Source: an uncultured Prevotella sp. (GTDB lineage Bacteria > Bacteroidota > Bacteroidia > Bacteroidales > Bacteroidaceae). Taken from it: 64,000 nucleotides of DNA. The stretch is taken from NCBI GenBank assembly GCA_905234265.1, contig CAJOHJ010000004.1, positions 235,893-299,892 of the forward strand, in the 5' to 3' direction. Position numbers and translations under genes: made by a program. Below, one piece after another: positions 25,635 through 33,821 of the stretch; the first letter of the stretch is position 1, and each line of letters begins with the position of its first letter. Under the pieces are notes generated by a model. The model did no database searches, was not told the DNA's origin, and saw only the letters and a program-made list of their open reading frames with translations.

Positions 25635-27320
25635 ATGAAAGACTTTTTAAAGCCAGCGGGTCGCACACTGACCCTCTTGACAATGCTTGCCATGGGCGCC
25701 GCCAGTGCCTGGGGCGACGGAACTCCGGGAGTGTCTGCCGAAAAGGGCGGAGCATGCACCTTCAGCGATGGAGTGCGCTACTCACAGTTAGTCATCAACA
25801 GCCGCATCAACGACTTCAAGGCAAACACTACGGATGCCGGCTTCGGCATATTCAGCGCTGACGGAACGATGGTCACTGACCCAAAAAATTCTAAGTCAGA
25901 GCTTGACTACGTGCCGGGCCTTGTGGCCAAGGCCATCATAGAGGCTGTCGACTATTACAAGGGCAGCGACGCCGTGGACGTGAAGCCCTGGTTCTATGCC
26001 ATCCAGTACTATGCCAACAAATACGACATTACGTCTAACGGCAAGAATGGCAAGAGTTTCGACGACCTTAACGCCGTCAAGCTCTACTTCTGCCTGAAGA
26101 GCCTGGCAGCCGACGGAGCATTTGCCGACGGGCAGACGATAAGCGGCGTCAGCAACACCAACAGCTCCACGGTGAGTACTGCCGACAGCCGCCTGGCAGC
26201 CGCACTGACAGGCATTAAAAAAGCCAACGACAACTATGCCATCAGCGCATCGACACTGGAGGGAGCTGCCGGCGGATGGTTCCACAAGTCGTCGTATACC
26301 GACCAGATGTGGTGCGACGGGCAGTACATGGGTCCGGCACTGCTGGCACAGATGCTGACAGAGCAGCCCGCCAACACCGTCACCGGCACTGCCGAAGGCG
26401 ACTGGGCAATGGTGACAAGGCAGTTCACCATTTCCTGGAACTATCTGTGGGACGAGGATGCCAGACTGCTCTACCACGCTTTCACTGCCGACCCGGCAGG
26501 CAGTACAGCTGCCTATTGGGCTGGTGTGTCGGCAACGGCTGGCAGCGAGGTTTATCATTCCGCCGAGTTCTGGGGACGCGCCGAGGGATGGTATTTCCTG
26601 GCCCTCGTAGACGTTCTGGAACAGATGCAGCTGGCAGGACTGGCTCAATCGGCCAATTATGCCACGCTGAGCGCCATGCTGCAGAAACTGGCAGCAGGAA
26701 TAGCCGCACGCCAGGATGCCACCACAGGCTGCTGGTACCAGTTGCTCGCCCACGACGGCAGCTTCCAGGCAACAGCCTATAACAGCCCGTCGGGAAAAAG
26801 CAGCTACCGGTATACTGACGAGCCCGTAAACAACTATTTAGAGTCGTCGGCAACGGCAATATTCACTGCTACCTACCTAAAGGGCATGCGCCTCGGACTC
26901 TTCGACACAGACTATACGGCCATCGCCAAGAAGGCTTACCAGGGCATCATCAACAAGTTCATGGTTGGCGACGGCAACGGAGGCGTACACCTCATTGCAT
27001 GCTGCAAATCAGCAGGCCTTGGCGGCAGCAACTACCGCGACGGCTCGGCAGCCTACTACCTAATGGGCAAGGACACAAAGCCGACGTCTGCCAACCCATC
27101 CAGCAGCGACTTCTACACCGAAGGAAAAGTCTTCGGAGCCTTTGTGCTGGCTGCCACCGAATATGAGCGACTTTTCATCGACGGCAGCATGGGCATCAGC
27201 GCAACAACAGCCGACAGAAAAGCAAATAGCAACTCCTACGACTTGCAGGGTCGCCCGGCCAGCAGCAAGACACGCCCGTTCGTCGGAATCAGAAACGGAA
27301 AGAAAGTAATTGTGAAATAA
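25635..27320 (+). CDS. Secreted glycoside hydrolase family 105 (unsaturated rhamnogalacturonyl hydrolase-like)
   Basis: The 561-residue protein has a signal peptide (MKDFLKPAGRTLTLLTML...AASAWG) and an alpha-barrel hydrolase domain. YTDQMWCDGQYMGPALLAQM and WGRAEGWYFLALVDVLEQM are typical of GH105/GH88 enzymes that remove unsaturated sugars from pectin oligomers made by lyases, and SAGLGGSNYRDGSAAYYL closes the domain. The C-terminus DLQGRPASSKTRPFVGIRNG ends with KKVIVK, a tail shared with two other secreted proteins here and perhaps a sorting signal. The start is set by the promoter. Confidence 0.88.
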   Translation: MKDFLKPAGRTLTLLTMLAMGAASAWGDGTPGVSAEKGGACTFSDGVRYSQLVINSRINDFKANTTDAGFGIFSADGTMVTDPKNSKSELDYVPGLVAKAIIEAVDYYKGSDAVDVKPWFYAIQYYANKYDITSNGKNGKSFDDLNAVKLYFCLKSLAADGAFADGQTISGVSNTNSSTVSTADSRLAAALTGIKKANDNYAISASTLEGAAGGWFHKSSYTDQMWCDGQYMGPALLAQMLTEQPANTVTGTAEGDWAMVTRQFTISWNYLWDEDARLLYHAFTADPAGSTAAYWAGVSATAGSEVYHSAEFWGRAEGWYFLALVDVLEQMQLAGLAQSANYATLSAMLQKLAAGIAARQDATTGCWYQLLAHDGSFQATAYNSPSGKSSYRYTDEPVNNYLESSATAIFTATYLKGMRLGLFDTDYTAIAKKAYQGIINKFMVGDGNGGVHLIACCKSAGLGGSNYRDGSAAYYLMGKDTKPTSANPSSSDFYTEGKVFGAFVLAATEYERLFIDGSMGISATTADRKANSNSYDLQGRPASSKTRPFVGIRNGKKVIVK

Positions 27321-27344
27321 AAAATGGAAGAAAAAACAGAATAC

Positions 27345-27725
27345 CTACGGAAAGTGTGGATAAGTGTGTTGATAACCTGTTGAAAACAGCTGGAAAAGAT
27401 TGTTGAAAAACAAAGCAGCTATTCTATCCACCACGATAATTGTTAATAGCGTGCATAAAACAGAGGTTTTTAATAAACTTTTCAACCTTTCATAAAAGGA
27501 AAAAGTTATAAACTTATTAATTTTGCACCGAAAACGGAAACTGTGGATAAACAACTTATCTCGTTAGCTGTCAAACAGAAAGTGTCAACAGAGCCAGTTG
27601 AAAACAATAGCTCACGGCGTTGATAAACTTTCTGGCAAGAAAACAGGCTAAAAGTTTTGCACTTATCAACGGCACATCATCAACAGTATTTCTGTTTTTT
27701 TAGAAAAAAGAAAAAAAAAATAAAA
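27345..27725. other. Candidate chromosomal replication origin (oriC)
   Basis: Two perfect DnaA boxes (TGTGGATAA, reverse of TTATCCACA) lie at 27356-27364 and 27543-27551. One-mismatch forms lie at 27368-27376 (TGTTGATAA). Further variants are CGTTGATAA (27619-27627), TTATCAACG (27664-27672) and TCATCAACA (27678-27686), plus two TGTTGAAAA-like sites near 27380 and 27402. The region ends in a strongly A-rich tract (27700-27735) that could unwind, and another AT-rich stretch lies at 27470-27525. No gene fits in this 416-bp gap. The parS pair 14 kb away supports an origin-proximal position. Confidence 0.75.
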
Positions 27726-27736
27726 ATTATAATGCA

Positions 27737-28744
27737 ATGTTGAAAACCGAGTGGACTGAAAAAGGATTTATAGACGAAGAGGTGAGTGTGCCTGAAGGCA
27801 CCGGCGAAGTGGAATTCCTGAAGGCAGAGATACGTCGCATGTGCAAGGAGAAGGATGCCATCATTCTGGCTCACTACTACACCGTCGGCGACATACAGGA
27901 CGTGGCCGACTTCGTTGGCGACTCGTTAGCCTTGGCACGCAAGGCTGCAGAGACCAGTGCCAAGATGATGGTGATGTGCGGCGTACACTTCATGGCTGAG
28001 ACCTGCAAGCTGCTGTCGCCGGAGAAGACCGTGCTTTGTCCAGACCTCAACGCAGGCTGCTCGCTGGCCGACTCGTGCAAGGCCGACGACCTGAGAAAAT
28101 TCAAGGAGGAGCATCCTGGATACATGGTTGTCAGCTACGTAAACACCACTGCCGCCGTGAAGGCGCTGACCGACGTCGTCGTCACCAGCGGCAACGCCAA
28201 GAAAGTCGTAGACCAGCTGCCGGCGGATGCCAACATCATCTTCGGCCCTGACTATAATCTCGGCAACTATATCAACGAGGTTACAGGCCGCAAGATGTTG
28301 CTTTGGAACGGCGGTTGCCACGTTCACGAGCGCTTCTCGGTAAGTAAGATTGTTGAGCTTCGCAAGCAGTTCCCCGAGGCTGTAGTCATGGCGCATTTGG
28401 AGTGCAAGGGTCCGGTGCTGGCACTTGCCGACGTAAAAGGCTCCACTGCCGACATGCTGCGCTATGCTGCCGAGAGCAAGTCGCAGCAGTTCATTGTTGC
28501 CACTGAGGCCGGCATCCTTCACGAGCTGCAGCGCAAGTGTCCTGGCAAGCAATTTATCCCTGTGCCGCCGGAAATCTCCGAGAGCGGGCTGGAATGCTCG
28601 TGCAACGAGTGCCAGTACATGAAGCTGAACACGCTGCGCAAGGTCTACAACACGCTGCGCTACGAGTGGCCTGCCATCGACATCGACCCTGCCGTGGCTG
28701 CCGATGCCGTGAAGCCAATAGAGCGCATGCTGCAGCTCAGCTGA
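27737..28744 (+). CDS. nadA: Quinolinate synthase A
   Basis: The 335-residue [4Fe-4S] enzyme condenses iminoaspartate and DHAP to quinolinate in NAD synthesis. Cluster cysteines are visible in MVMCGVHFMAETCKLL, MAHLECKGPVLALAD and CSCNECQYMKLNTL; AHYYTVGDIQDVADFVGDS is the N-terminal substrate loop. nadB and nadC are not adjacent. The start directly follows the candidate oriC. Confidence 0.96.
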   Translation: MLKTEWTEKGFIDEEVSVPEGTGEVEFLKAEIRRMCKEKDAIILAHYYTVGDIQDVADFVGDSLALARKAAETSAKMMVMCGVHFMAETCKLLSPEKTVLCPDLNAGCSLADSCKADDLRKFKEEHPGYMVVSYVNTTAAVKALTDVVVTSGNAKKVVDQLPADANIIFGPDYNLGNYINEVTGRKMLLWNGGCHVHERFSVSKIVELRKQFPEAVVMAHLECKGPVLALADVKGSTADMLRYAAESKSQQFIVATEAGILHELQRKCPGKQFIPVPPEISESGLECSCNECQYMKLNTLRKVYNTLRYEWPAIDIDPAVAADAVKPIERMLQLS

Positions 28745-28796
28745 TAATTTATGTTTTTTTATCCATTTTCTGAAAGGCTATTCACAGGAAAATAAG

Positions 28797-28804
28797 TACT
28801 TTTG
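28797..28804 (+). promoter_or_regulatory. -7 promoter box of pta
   Basis: TACTTTTG (28797-28804) matches TAnnTTTG; no clear TTTG at -33. The pta start lies 45 bp downstream. Confidence 0.55.
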
Positions 28805-28849
28805 CAAATATACATATCATAACATATTAATAATAAACTATTAAAAGAA

Positions 28850-29860
28850 ATGGATTTACTATCTCAAATCGTTGCGCGTGCAAAGGCTAACAAGCAGCGC
28901 ATCGTGCTCCCCGAGGCTGAAGAGGAGCGCACACTGTGTGCAGCCGACCGTGTGTTGGCTGAGGACATTGCCGACCTGATTCTCATCGGCAATCCCGAAA
29001 AAGTTCATGCTCTTGCCCAGAAAAAGGGACTGAAGAACATCGACAAGGCTACACTCATAGACCCTGAGAACTACGAACACTCGGAGGAAATGGCTGAGAA
29101 GCTGGCCGAAATACGCAAGTCGAAGGGCATGACCATTGAAGAGGCACGCAAACTGGTGAAGAACCCACTCTATCTGGGCTGCATGATCATCAAGACCAAC
29201 GGTGCCGACGGACAGATCAGCGGTGCGCTGTCGACAACTGGCGACACCCTGCGCCCGGCTCTGCAGATCATCAAGTGCGCTCCTGGCATTACATGCGTCA
29301 GCGGCGGCATGCTGCTCATCTCGAAGCAGAAGCAGTATGGCGAAGACGGCGTGCTGGTGGTTGGCGACGTTGCCGTTACCCCGATGCCTGATGCTGCTCA
29401 GCTGTCACAGATTGCTGTCTGCACGGCACAGACTGCCAAGTCGGTAGCCGGCTTTGCCGATCCGCGCGTAGCCATGCTGAGCTTCTCCACTAAGGGTTCT
29501 GCCAAGCACGAAGTGGTTGACAAGGTTGTAGAGGCCACACGCCTTGCCAAGGAGCTTGACCCGGCTCTGAAGATTGACGGTGAACTGCAGGCCGACGCCG
29601 CACTCGTTCCGTCAGTAGGCAGCAAGAAGGCTCCAGGCAGCGACATCGCCGGAAATGCCAACGTGCTGGTATTCCCCAACCTCGAGGTTGGCAACATCGG
29701 CTACAAGCTCGTACAGCGCCTTGGCGACGCCATTGCCATCGGTCCGATACTGCAGGGCATCGCACGTCCGGTGAACGACCTCTCTCGCGGCTGCTCCGTG
29801 GAGGATGTCTACTATATGGTAGCCATCACTGCCTGCCAGGCCATGGATGCTAAGAAATGA
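28850..29860 (+). CDS. pta: Phosphate acetyltransferase
   Basis: The 336-residue short form converts acetyl-CoA and phosphate to acetyl phosphate. Motifs: IVLPEAEEERTLCAADRVL, LYLGCMIIKTNGADGQISGA, DVAVTPMPDAAQLSQIA, and the substrate loop GSKKAPGSDIAGNANVLVFP. With ackA it makes the acetate-forming, ATP-yielding branch typical of fermenting Bacteroidales. A hairpin element with its own gene separates it from ackA; its stop codon lies inside the left arm of that element. Confidence 0.97.
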   Translation: MDLLSQIVARAKANKQRIVLPEAEEERTLCAADRVLAEDIADLILIGNPEKVHALAQKKGLKNIDKATLIDPENYEHSEEMAEKLAEIRKSKGMTIEEARKLVKNPLYLGCMIIKTNGADGQISGALSTTGDTLRPALQIIKCAPGITCVSGGMLLISKQKQYGEDGVLVVGDVAVTPMPDAAQLSQIAVCTAQTAKSVAGFADPRVAMLSFSTKGSAKHEVVDKVVEATRLAKELDPALKIDGELQADAALVPSVGSKKAPGSDIAGNANVLVFPNLEVGNIGYKLVQRLGDAIAIGPILQGIARPVNDLSRGCSVEDVYYMVAITACQAMDAKK

Positions 29861-30352
29861 AGAACGAAGAATGAAGAATGAAGAATTTGCTGCCGCCTTA
29901 TGATTAACTATCGTCGGGATGGTTCAGTATTACATATAAAAAGTTATGCTTTTGCTGTAAGAATAACAAAAATGTTCTTGCATCTTACTGAAGATGATTG
30001 GAAATTGCAGGCTATTTATAAACAAGTTTTGCGTTCAGGAACATCCATTTCTGCAAACATTCATGAGTCGGAATTTGCACAAAGCCCTTCAGACTTCGCT
30101 TCTAAACTTCATATAGCTCTAAAAGAGGCTAATGAGACTATGAATTGGCTGAATTTGCTTCGTGATATAGATTGTCTTTCGGAAAAGGCTTTTGAAAGCA
30201 TGGCAGCAGATTGTAGCGAACTCATAGCCTTGTTGGTATCATCAATAAAGACAGTAAAAAAGAATAATCTTAAAAAAACATCAATTAATGAAGATACAGA
30301 GATAAAAGATGAGCGGTAGCAAATTCTTCATTCTTCATTCTTCATTTTTCAT
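29857..30352 (+). mobile_element. IVS-like inverted-repeat element C with four-helix-bundle gene
   Basis: The arms 29857-29896 and 30313-30352 are 40 nt each and match 37 of 40 as reverse complements. The outer parts are tandem GAAGAAT 7-mers; the inner core is GAATTTGCTGCCGC against GCGGTAGCAAATTC. The enclosed gene starts 3 bp after the left arm, and its stop codon (TAG, 30317-30319) lies within the right arm. The element fills the whole gap between pta and ackA: it begins within the pta stop and ends 7 bp before the ackA start. Empty relatives with the same core are at 2062-2214 and 48141-48213. No transposase is encoded. Confidence 0.82.
29900..30319 (+). CDS. Four-helix-bundle protein, 23S rRNA intervening-sequence (S23) type
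   Basis: The 139-residue protein fits the family first known from ORFs inside intervening sequences of 23S rRNA in Leptospira and Coxiella. Family segments: HIKSYAFAVRITKMFLHL, YKQVLRSGTSISANIHESE, SDFASKLHIALKEANETM, NWLNLLRDIDCLSEKAFES and SELIALLVSSIKTVKK. The C-terminus is Lys/Asn-rich. The DNA is clearly more AT-rich than pta and ackA. Its place between 40-nt inverted arms in a protein operon, not in rRNA, is unusual. Function in the cell is unknown. The related Avd protein of diversity-generating retroelements was considered, but no reverse transcriptase is present. Confidence 0.88.
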   Translation: MINYRRDGSVLHIKSYAFAVRITKMFLHLTEDDWKLQAIYKQVLRSGTSISANIHESEFAQSPSDFASKLHIALKEANETMNWLNLLRDIDCLSEKAFESMAADCSELIALLVSSIKTVKKNNLKKTSINEDTEIKDER

Positions 30353-30359
30353 TTAAATT

Positions 30360-31550
30360 ATGAAAATATTAGTTTTGAATTGTGGTTCGTCCTCTATCAA
30401 GTACGCACTGTACAACATGGACGACAAGTCAGTGATGACCAGCGGCGGCGCTGAGCGTGTAGGACTCGACGGCGCCTTCGTGAAGGTGAAGCTGGCTAAC
30501 GGTGAGAAAAAGCAGATAATGCACGACATCCCTGAGCATACAGAAGGCGTGAAGTTCATCTTCTCGCTGCTCACCGACCCTGAGATAGGCGTCATCAAGT
30601 CGCTCGACGAGATTGATGCCGTGGGCCACCGCATGGTGCATGGCGGCGAGAAGTTCAACAAGTCGGTAGTGCTTACCGACGAGGTGCTGAAGGCTTTCGA
30701 GGCCGTCAGCGACCTGGCTCCGCTGCACAACCCTGCAAACCTGAAGGGCGTCAACGCTGTGAAGGAACTCATGCCGGGACTGCCGCAGGTGGGCGTCTTC
30801 GACACTGCCTTCCACCAGACAATGCCTGCCAAGGCTTACATGTATGCCATTCCCTACGAGCTGTATGAGAAGTATGGCGTGCGCCGCTACGGCTTCCACG
30901 GAACCAGTCACCGCTACGTCTCTGCACGCGCCCTGGAATTCCTCGGCATGAAGGCTGAAGGCACTAAGGTTATCACCTGCCACATTGGCAATGGCGGCTC
31001 TGTAGCTGCTGTCGTCGACGGCAAGTGCATTGACACGTCGATGGGTCTCACACCGCTGGAAGGCCTGGTCATGGGCACACGCTCGGGAGACATTGACGGA
31101 GGTGCCGTAACATTCCTTGAGAAGAAGCTGGGACTGGATGCCGACGGCATGTCTAACCTGCTGAACAAGAAGAGCGGCGTGGCCGGTATCACCGGAGGCT
31201 CCAGCGACATGCGCGACGTGGAGAACGCTGCCAAGAGCGGCGACAAGCGCGCACAGCTGGCACAGGACATGTACTTCTACCGCATAAAGAAGTACATCGG
31301 TGCCTACGCTGCTGCCATGGGTGGCGTCGACGTCATCGTATTCACTGCAGGCGTCGGCGAAAACCAGCTGTGCATGCGCTCCGAAGTGTGCAAGGGACTG
31401 GAATTCCTCGGCGTCAAGTTCGACGAACAGAAGAATCAGGTTCGCGGCGAAGAGGCTGTCATCTCTGCCGACGACTCTAAGGTGAAGGTTGTAGTCATTC
31501 CTACCGACGAGGAGCTGATGATTGCCACCGACACCATGAACCTGCTGTAA
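30360..31550 (+). CDS. ackA: Acetate kinase
   Basis: The 396-residue enzyme makes acetate and ATP from acetyl phosphate. Motifs: VLNCGSSSIKYALY at the N-terminus, GHRMVHGGEKF, RRYGFHGTSHRYVSARAL, CHIGNGGSVAAVVDGK, MGLTPLEGLVMGTRSGDID and FTAGVGENQLCMRSE. Full length. It would be co-transcribed with pta through the hairpin element unless the element is cut out or terminates transcription. Confidence 0.97.
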   Translation: MKILVLNCGSSSIKYALYNMDDKSVMTSGGAERVGLDGAFVKVKLANGEKKQIMHDIPEHTEGVKFIFSLLTDPEIGVIKSLDEIDAVGHRMVHGGEKFNKSVVLTDEVLKAFEAVSDLAPLHNPANLKGVNAVKELMPGLPQVGVFDTAFHQTMPAKAYMYAIPYELYEKYGVRRYGFHGTSHRYVSARALEFLGMKAEGTKVITCHIGNGGSVAAVVDGKCIDTSMGLTPLEGLVMGTRSGDIDGGAVTFLEKKLGLDADGMSNLLNKKSGVAGITGGSSDMRDVENAAKSGDKRAQLAQDMYFYRIKKYIGAYAAAMGGVDVIVFTAGVGENQLCMRSEVCKGLEFLGVKFDEQKNQVRGEEAVISADDSKVKVVVIPTDEELMIATDTMNLL

Positions 31551-31557
31551 AAAGCCT

Positions 31558-31640
31558 GCTGCGGATTTTACGGATTTTACGGATTTCTTGCCTACAGACA
31601 ATGTCATAGGCGTGTCCGTGAAATCCGTAAAATCTGTAGC
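31558..31640. repeat. Inverted 9-bp tandem arrays (hairpin F) between ackA and ychF
   Basis: Left arm GCTGCGGATTTTACGGATTT (31558-31580 in full) and right arm 31618-31640 match 20 of 23 as reverse complements. The repeat step is 9 bp (GGATTTTAC). The loop is 37 nt. It starts 7 bp after the ackA stop. Confidence 0.85.
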
Positions 31641-31697
31641 ATTTATAATGAAATGTATTGACACTTTAAGTTTTTTAAAACCATACTATAGAAGATA

Positions 31698-32798
31698 ATG
31701 TCATTGAAATGTGGTATTGTGGGACTGCCAAACGTCGGCAAGTCTACACTGTTCAACTGTCTGTCGAGTGCTAAGGCACAGGCAGCCAATTTTCCTTTTT
31801 GTACCATAGAGCCTAACGTGGGCGTCATCACCGTTCCCGACGAGCGTCTTACGCGTCTGGCGGAAATAGTGCATCCGGGGCGTATAGTGCCTGCAACGTG
31901 CGAGATTGTAGACATTGCCGGACTCGTCAAGGGTGCCAGCAAGGGCGAGGGACTGGGCAATAAGTTTCTTGGAAACATCCGTGAGACTGATGCCATCATT
32001 CATGTGCTGCGCTGCTTTGAAGACGACAACATTACTCATGTCGACGGCACCATCGACCCTATTCGCGACAAGGAAATAATAGACACTGAGCTGCAGCTGA
32101 AAGACCTGGAGACCATCGAGTCGCGGCTTGCCAAGACCGAGAAGGCTGCTGCCGCCGGCAACAAGGAGGCTAAGACGGAGGTGACGGTGCTGAAGGCATA
32201 CAAGGAAGTGCTGGAGCAGGGCAAGAATGCACGCATCGTAGACTTCGAAGTGAAGGAGGAGCAAGACTGCGCACGCGGTCTCTTCCTGCTCACAGCAAAG
32301 CCTGTGCTGTACGTCTGCAACGTCTCTGAGCAGGACGCCAAGAGCGGCAACGACTTCACGCGCCGCGTGGAGGCACTTGCCAAGGAGGAAGGCGCTGAGG
32401 CTATGACCATTGCCGCAAAGACTGAGGAGGACATCGCTGAGCTGGAGTCATACGAGGACAAGCAGATGTTCCTTGAAGAGCTGGGTCTTGAGGAGAGCGG
32501 CGTGAACCGTCTCATCAAGAAGGCATACGCACTGCTCAACCTTGAGACATTCATCACTGCCGGCGAAATGGAAGTCAAGGCGTGGACGTATAAGAAGGGC
32601 TGGAAGGCTCCACAGTGTGCCGGAGTGATACATACCGACTTCGAGAAAGGCTTTATCCGTGCCGAGGTAATCAAGTACGACGACTACATCCAGTACGGCT
32701 CAGAGGCTGCTGTACGCGAGGCCGGCAAGATGGGCATCGAGGGCAAGGACTATGTCGTTCAGGACGGCGACATCATGCACTTCCGCTTCAACGTGTAG
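31698..32798 (+). CDS. ychF: Redox-regulated ATPase/GTPase YchF
   Basis: The 366-residue Obg-family P-loop protein is ribosome-associated and known to prefer ATP in other bacteria. G1 is [16 protein letters not shown]3 is [17 protein letters not shown] with the nearby [17 protein letters not shown], followed by the coiled-coil insert and the C-terminal TGS domain (INHERENT end: [33 protein letters not shown]). Full length. Confidence 0.96.
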   Translation: MSLKCGIVGLPNVGKSTLFNCLSSAKAQAANFPFCTIEPNVGVITVPDERLTRLAEIVHPGRIVPATCEIVDIAGLVKGASKGEGLGNKFLGNIRETDAIIHVLRCFEDDNITHVDGTIDPIRDKEIIDTELQLKDLETIESRLAKTEKAAAAGNKEAKTEVTVLKAYKEVLEQGKNARIVDFEVKEEQDCARGLFLLTAKPVLYVCNVSEQDAKSGNDFTRRVEALAKEEGAEAMTIAAKTEEDIAELESYEDKQMFLEELGLEESGVNRLIKKAYALLNLETFITAGEMEVKAWTYKKGWKAPQCAGVIHTDFEKGFIRAEVIKYDDYIQYGSEAAVREAGKMGIEGKDYVVQDGDIMHFRFNV

Positions 32799-32805
32799 TT
32801 TTTTA

Positions 32806-32898
32806 TCAAGAATTTAAGAATTAGAGAATTTCTTTTTTCTTCAAAAACAAAGTATATTCCTTAATGGCACATAAATTCTCTAATTCTCTAATTCTTGA
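32806..32898. repeat. Inverted 8-bp tandem arrays (hairpin E) between ychF and lgt
   Basis: Left arm 32806-32831 (TCAAGAATTTAAGAATTAGA...) and right arm 32873-32898 match 24 of 26 as reverse complements; the step is 8 bp (AGAATTAG). The loop is 41 nt. A further, weaker copy of the right-arm motif follows at 32925-32944. It starts 7 bp after the ychF stop. Confidence 0.85.
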
Positions 32899-32958
32899 CA
32901 AAGAAAAGCTATATAATTGTTCTGTAATTCTATTAATTCTTGATAAACATATATTTTC

Positions 32959-33780
32959 ATGATAACAGATTTGCTGACATTTGTCCACTGGAACCCTTCG
33001 CTGACCTTTGGCCCCTTCCGCTGGTACTCACTATGCTGGCTGATAGGCCTTGTGCTGGCTTATCTGGTGGTGAGAAAGCTGTATAAAGAGCAGAAGATAA
33101 AGGACGAACTCTTTGACCCGCTGTTCATTTACTGCTTCTTGGGAATACTGATAGGCGCCAGGCTGGGACATTGCCTGTTCTACCAGCCGGATTACTTTCT
33201 GTCGTCGTGGCAGGGCGTGGTGGAAATGTTCCTGCCCATCCGCTTTCTGGCCGACGGCAGCTGGAAATTCACCGGCTATGAGGGTCTGGCAAGCCACGGC
33301 GGCACGCTGGGACTGATGATTGCGCTGTGGCTCTACGTCAGGAAGACGAAGCTGAGCCTCTGGCGCGTGCTGGACAACATAGCCATCGCCACGGGCATCA
33401 CGGCATGCTTCATAAGGTTGGGAAACCTGATGAACAGCGAAATCATCGGGCGTGCTACCGACGTGCCTTGGGCATTCATCTTCGAGCGTGTAGACATGGT
33501 GCCGCGCCATCCCGGACAGCTTTACGAGGCTATTGCATACGGCGTGCTGTTCCTGATAATGTGGCAGCTGCACAAGCGTGAGTCGCAGATGATTGGCAGT
33601 GGCTGGTTCTTCGGCTTCTGTCTGACGTACATATTCACCTTCCGCTTCTTCATAGAGTTCACCAAGGAAGTGCAGGAAGCCTTCGAGGCCTCGCTGCCAT
33701 TAGACATGGGACAGCTGCTGTCCATACCCTTCATATTCTTAGGCGTATGGTGCATGGTAAGGGCAAAGAGGACAAAATAA
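32959..33780 (+). CDS. lgt: Prolipoprotein diacylglyceryl transferase
   Basis: The 273-residue inner-membrane enzyme transfers diacylglycerol to the lipobox cysteine. It has several membrane segments, [38 protein letters not shown], the active-site region [16 protein letters not shown] and the signature [19 protein letters not shown], then [10 protein letters not shown]. Full length. Confidence 0.96.
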   Translation: MITDLLTFVHWNPSLTFGPFRWYSLCWLIGLVLAYLVVRKLYKEQKIKDELFDPLFIYCFLGILIGARLGHCLFYQPDYFLSSWQGVVEMFLPIRFLADGSWKFTGYEGLASHGGTLGLMIALWLYVRKTKLSLWRVLDNIAIATGITACFIRLGNLMNSEIIGRATDVPWAFIFERVDMVPRHPGQLYEAIAYGVLFLIMWQLHKRESQMIGSGWFFGFCLTYIFTFRFFIEFTKEVQEAFEASLPLDMGQLLSIPFIFLGVWCMVRAKRTK

Positions 33781-33784
33781 TTTC

Positions 33785-33821
33785 AAAGAAAATCGCCTCA
33801 CTTTCCTGAGACGATTTTCTT
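33785..33821. terminator. Bidirectional terminator between lgt and mutS
   Basis: AAAGAAAATCGCCTCA (33785-33800) pairs with TGAGACGATTTTCTTT (33806-33821) over 16 positions with one mismatch around a 5-nt loop. A/T runs flank the GC core on both strands, and the two genes converge here. The last codons of mutS lie within the stem. Confidence 0.8.

Noticed and set aside
29900..30319. Avd accessory protein of a diversity-generating retroelement
   Set aside because: The four-helix-bundle fold is related, but no reverse transcriptase, template repeat or variable repeat was found nearby; the intervening-sequence type fits better.
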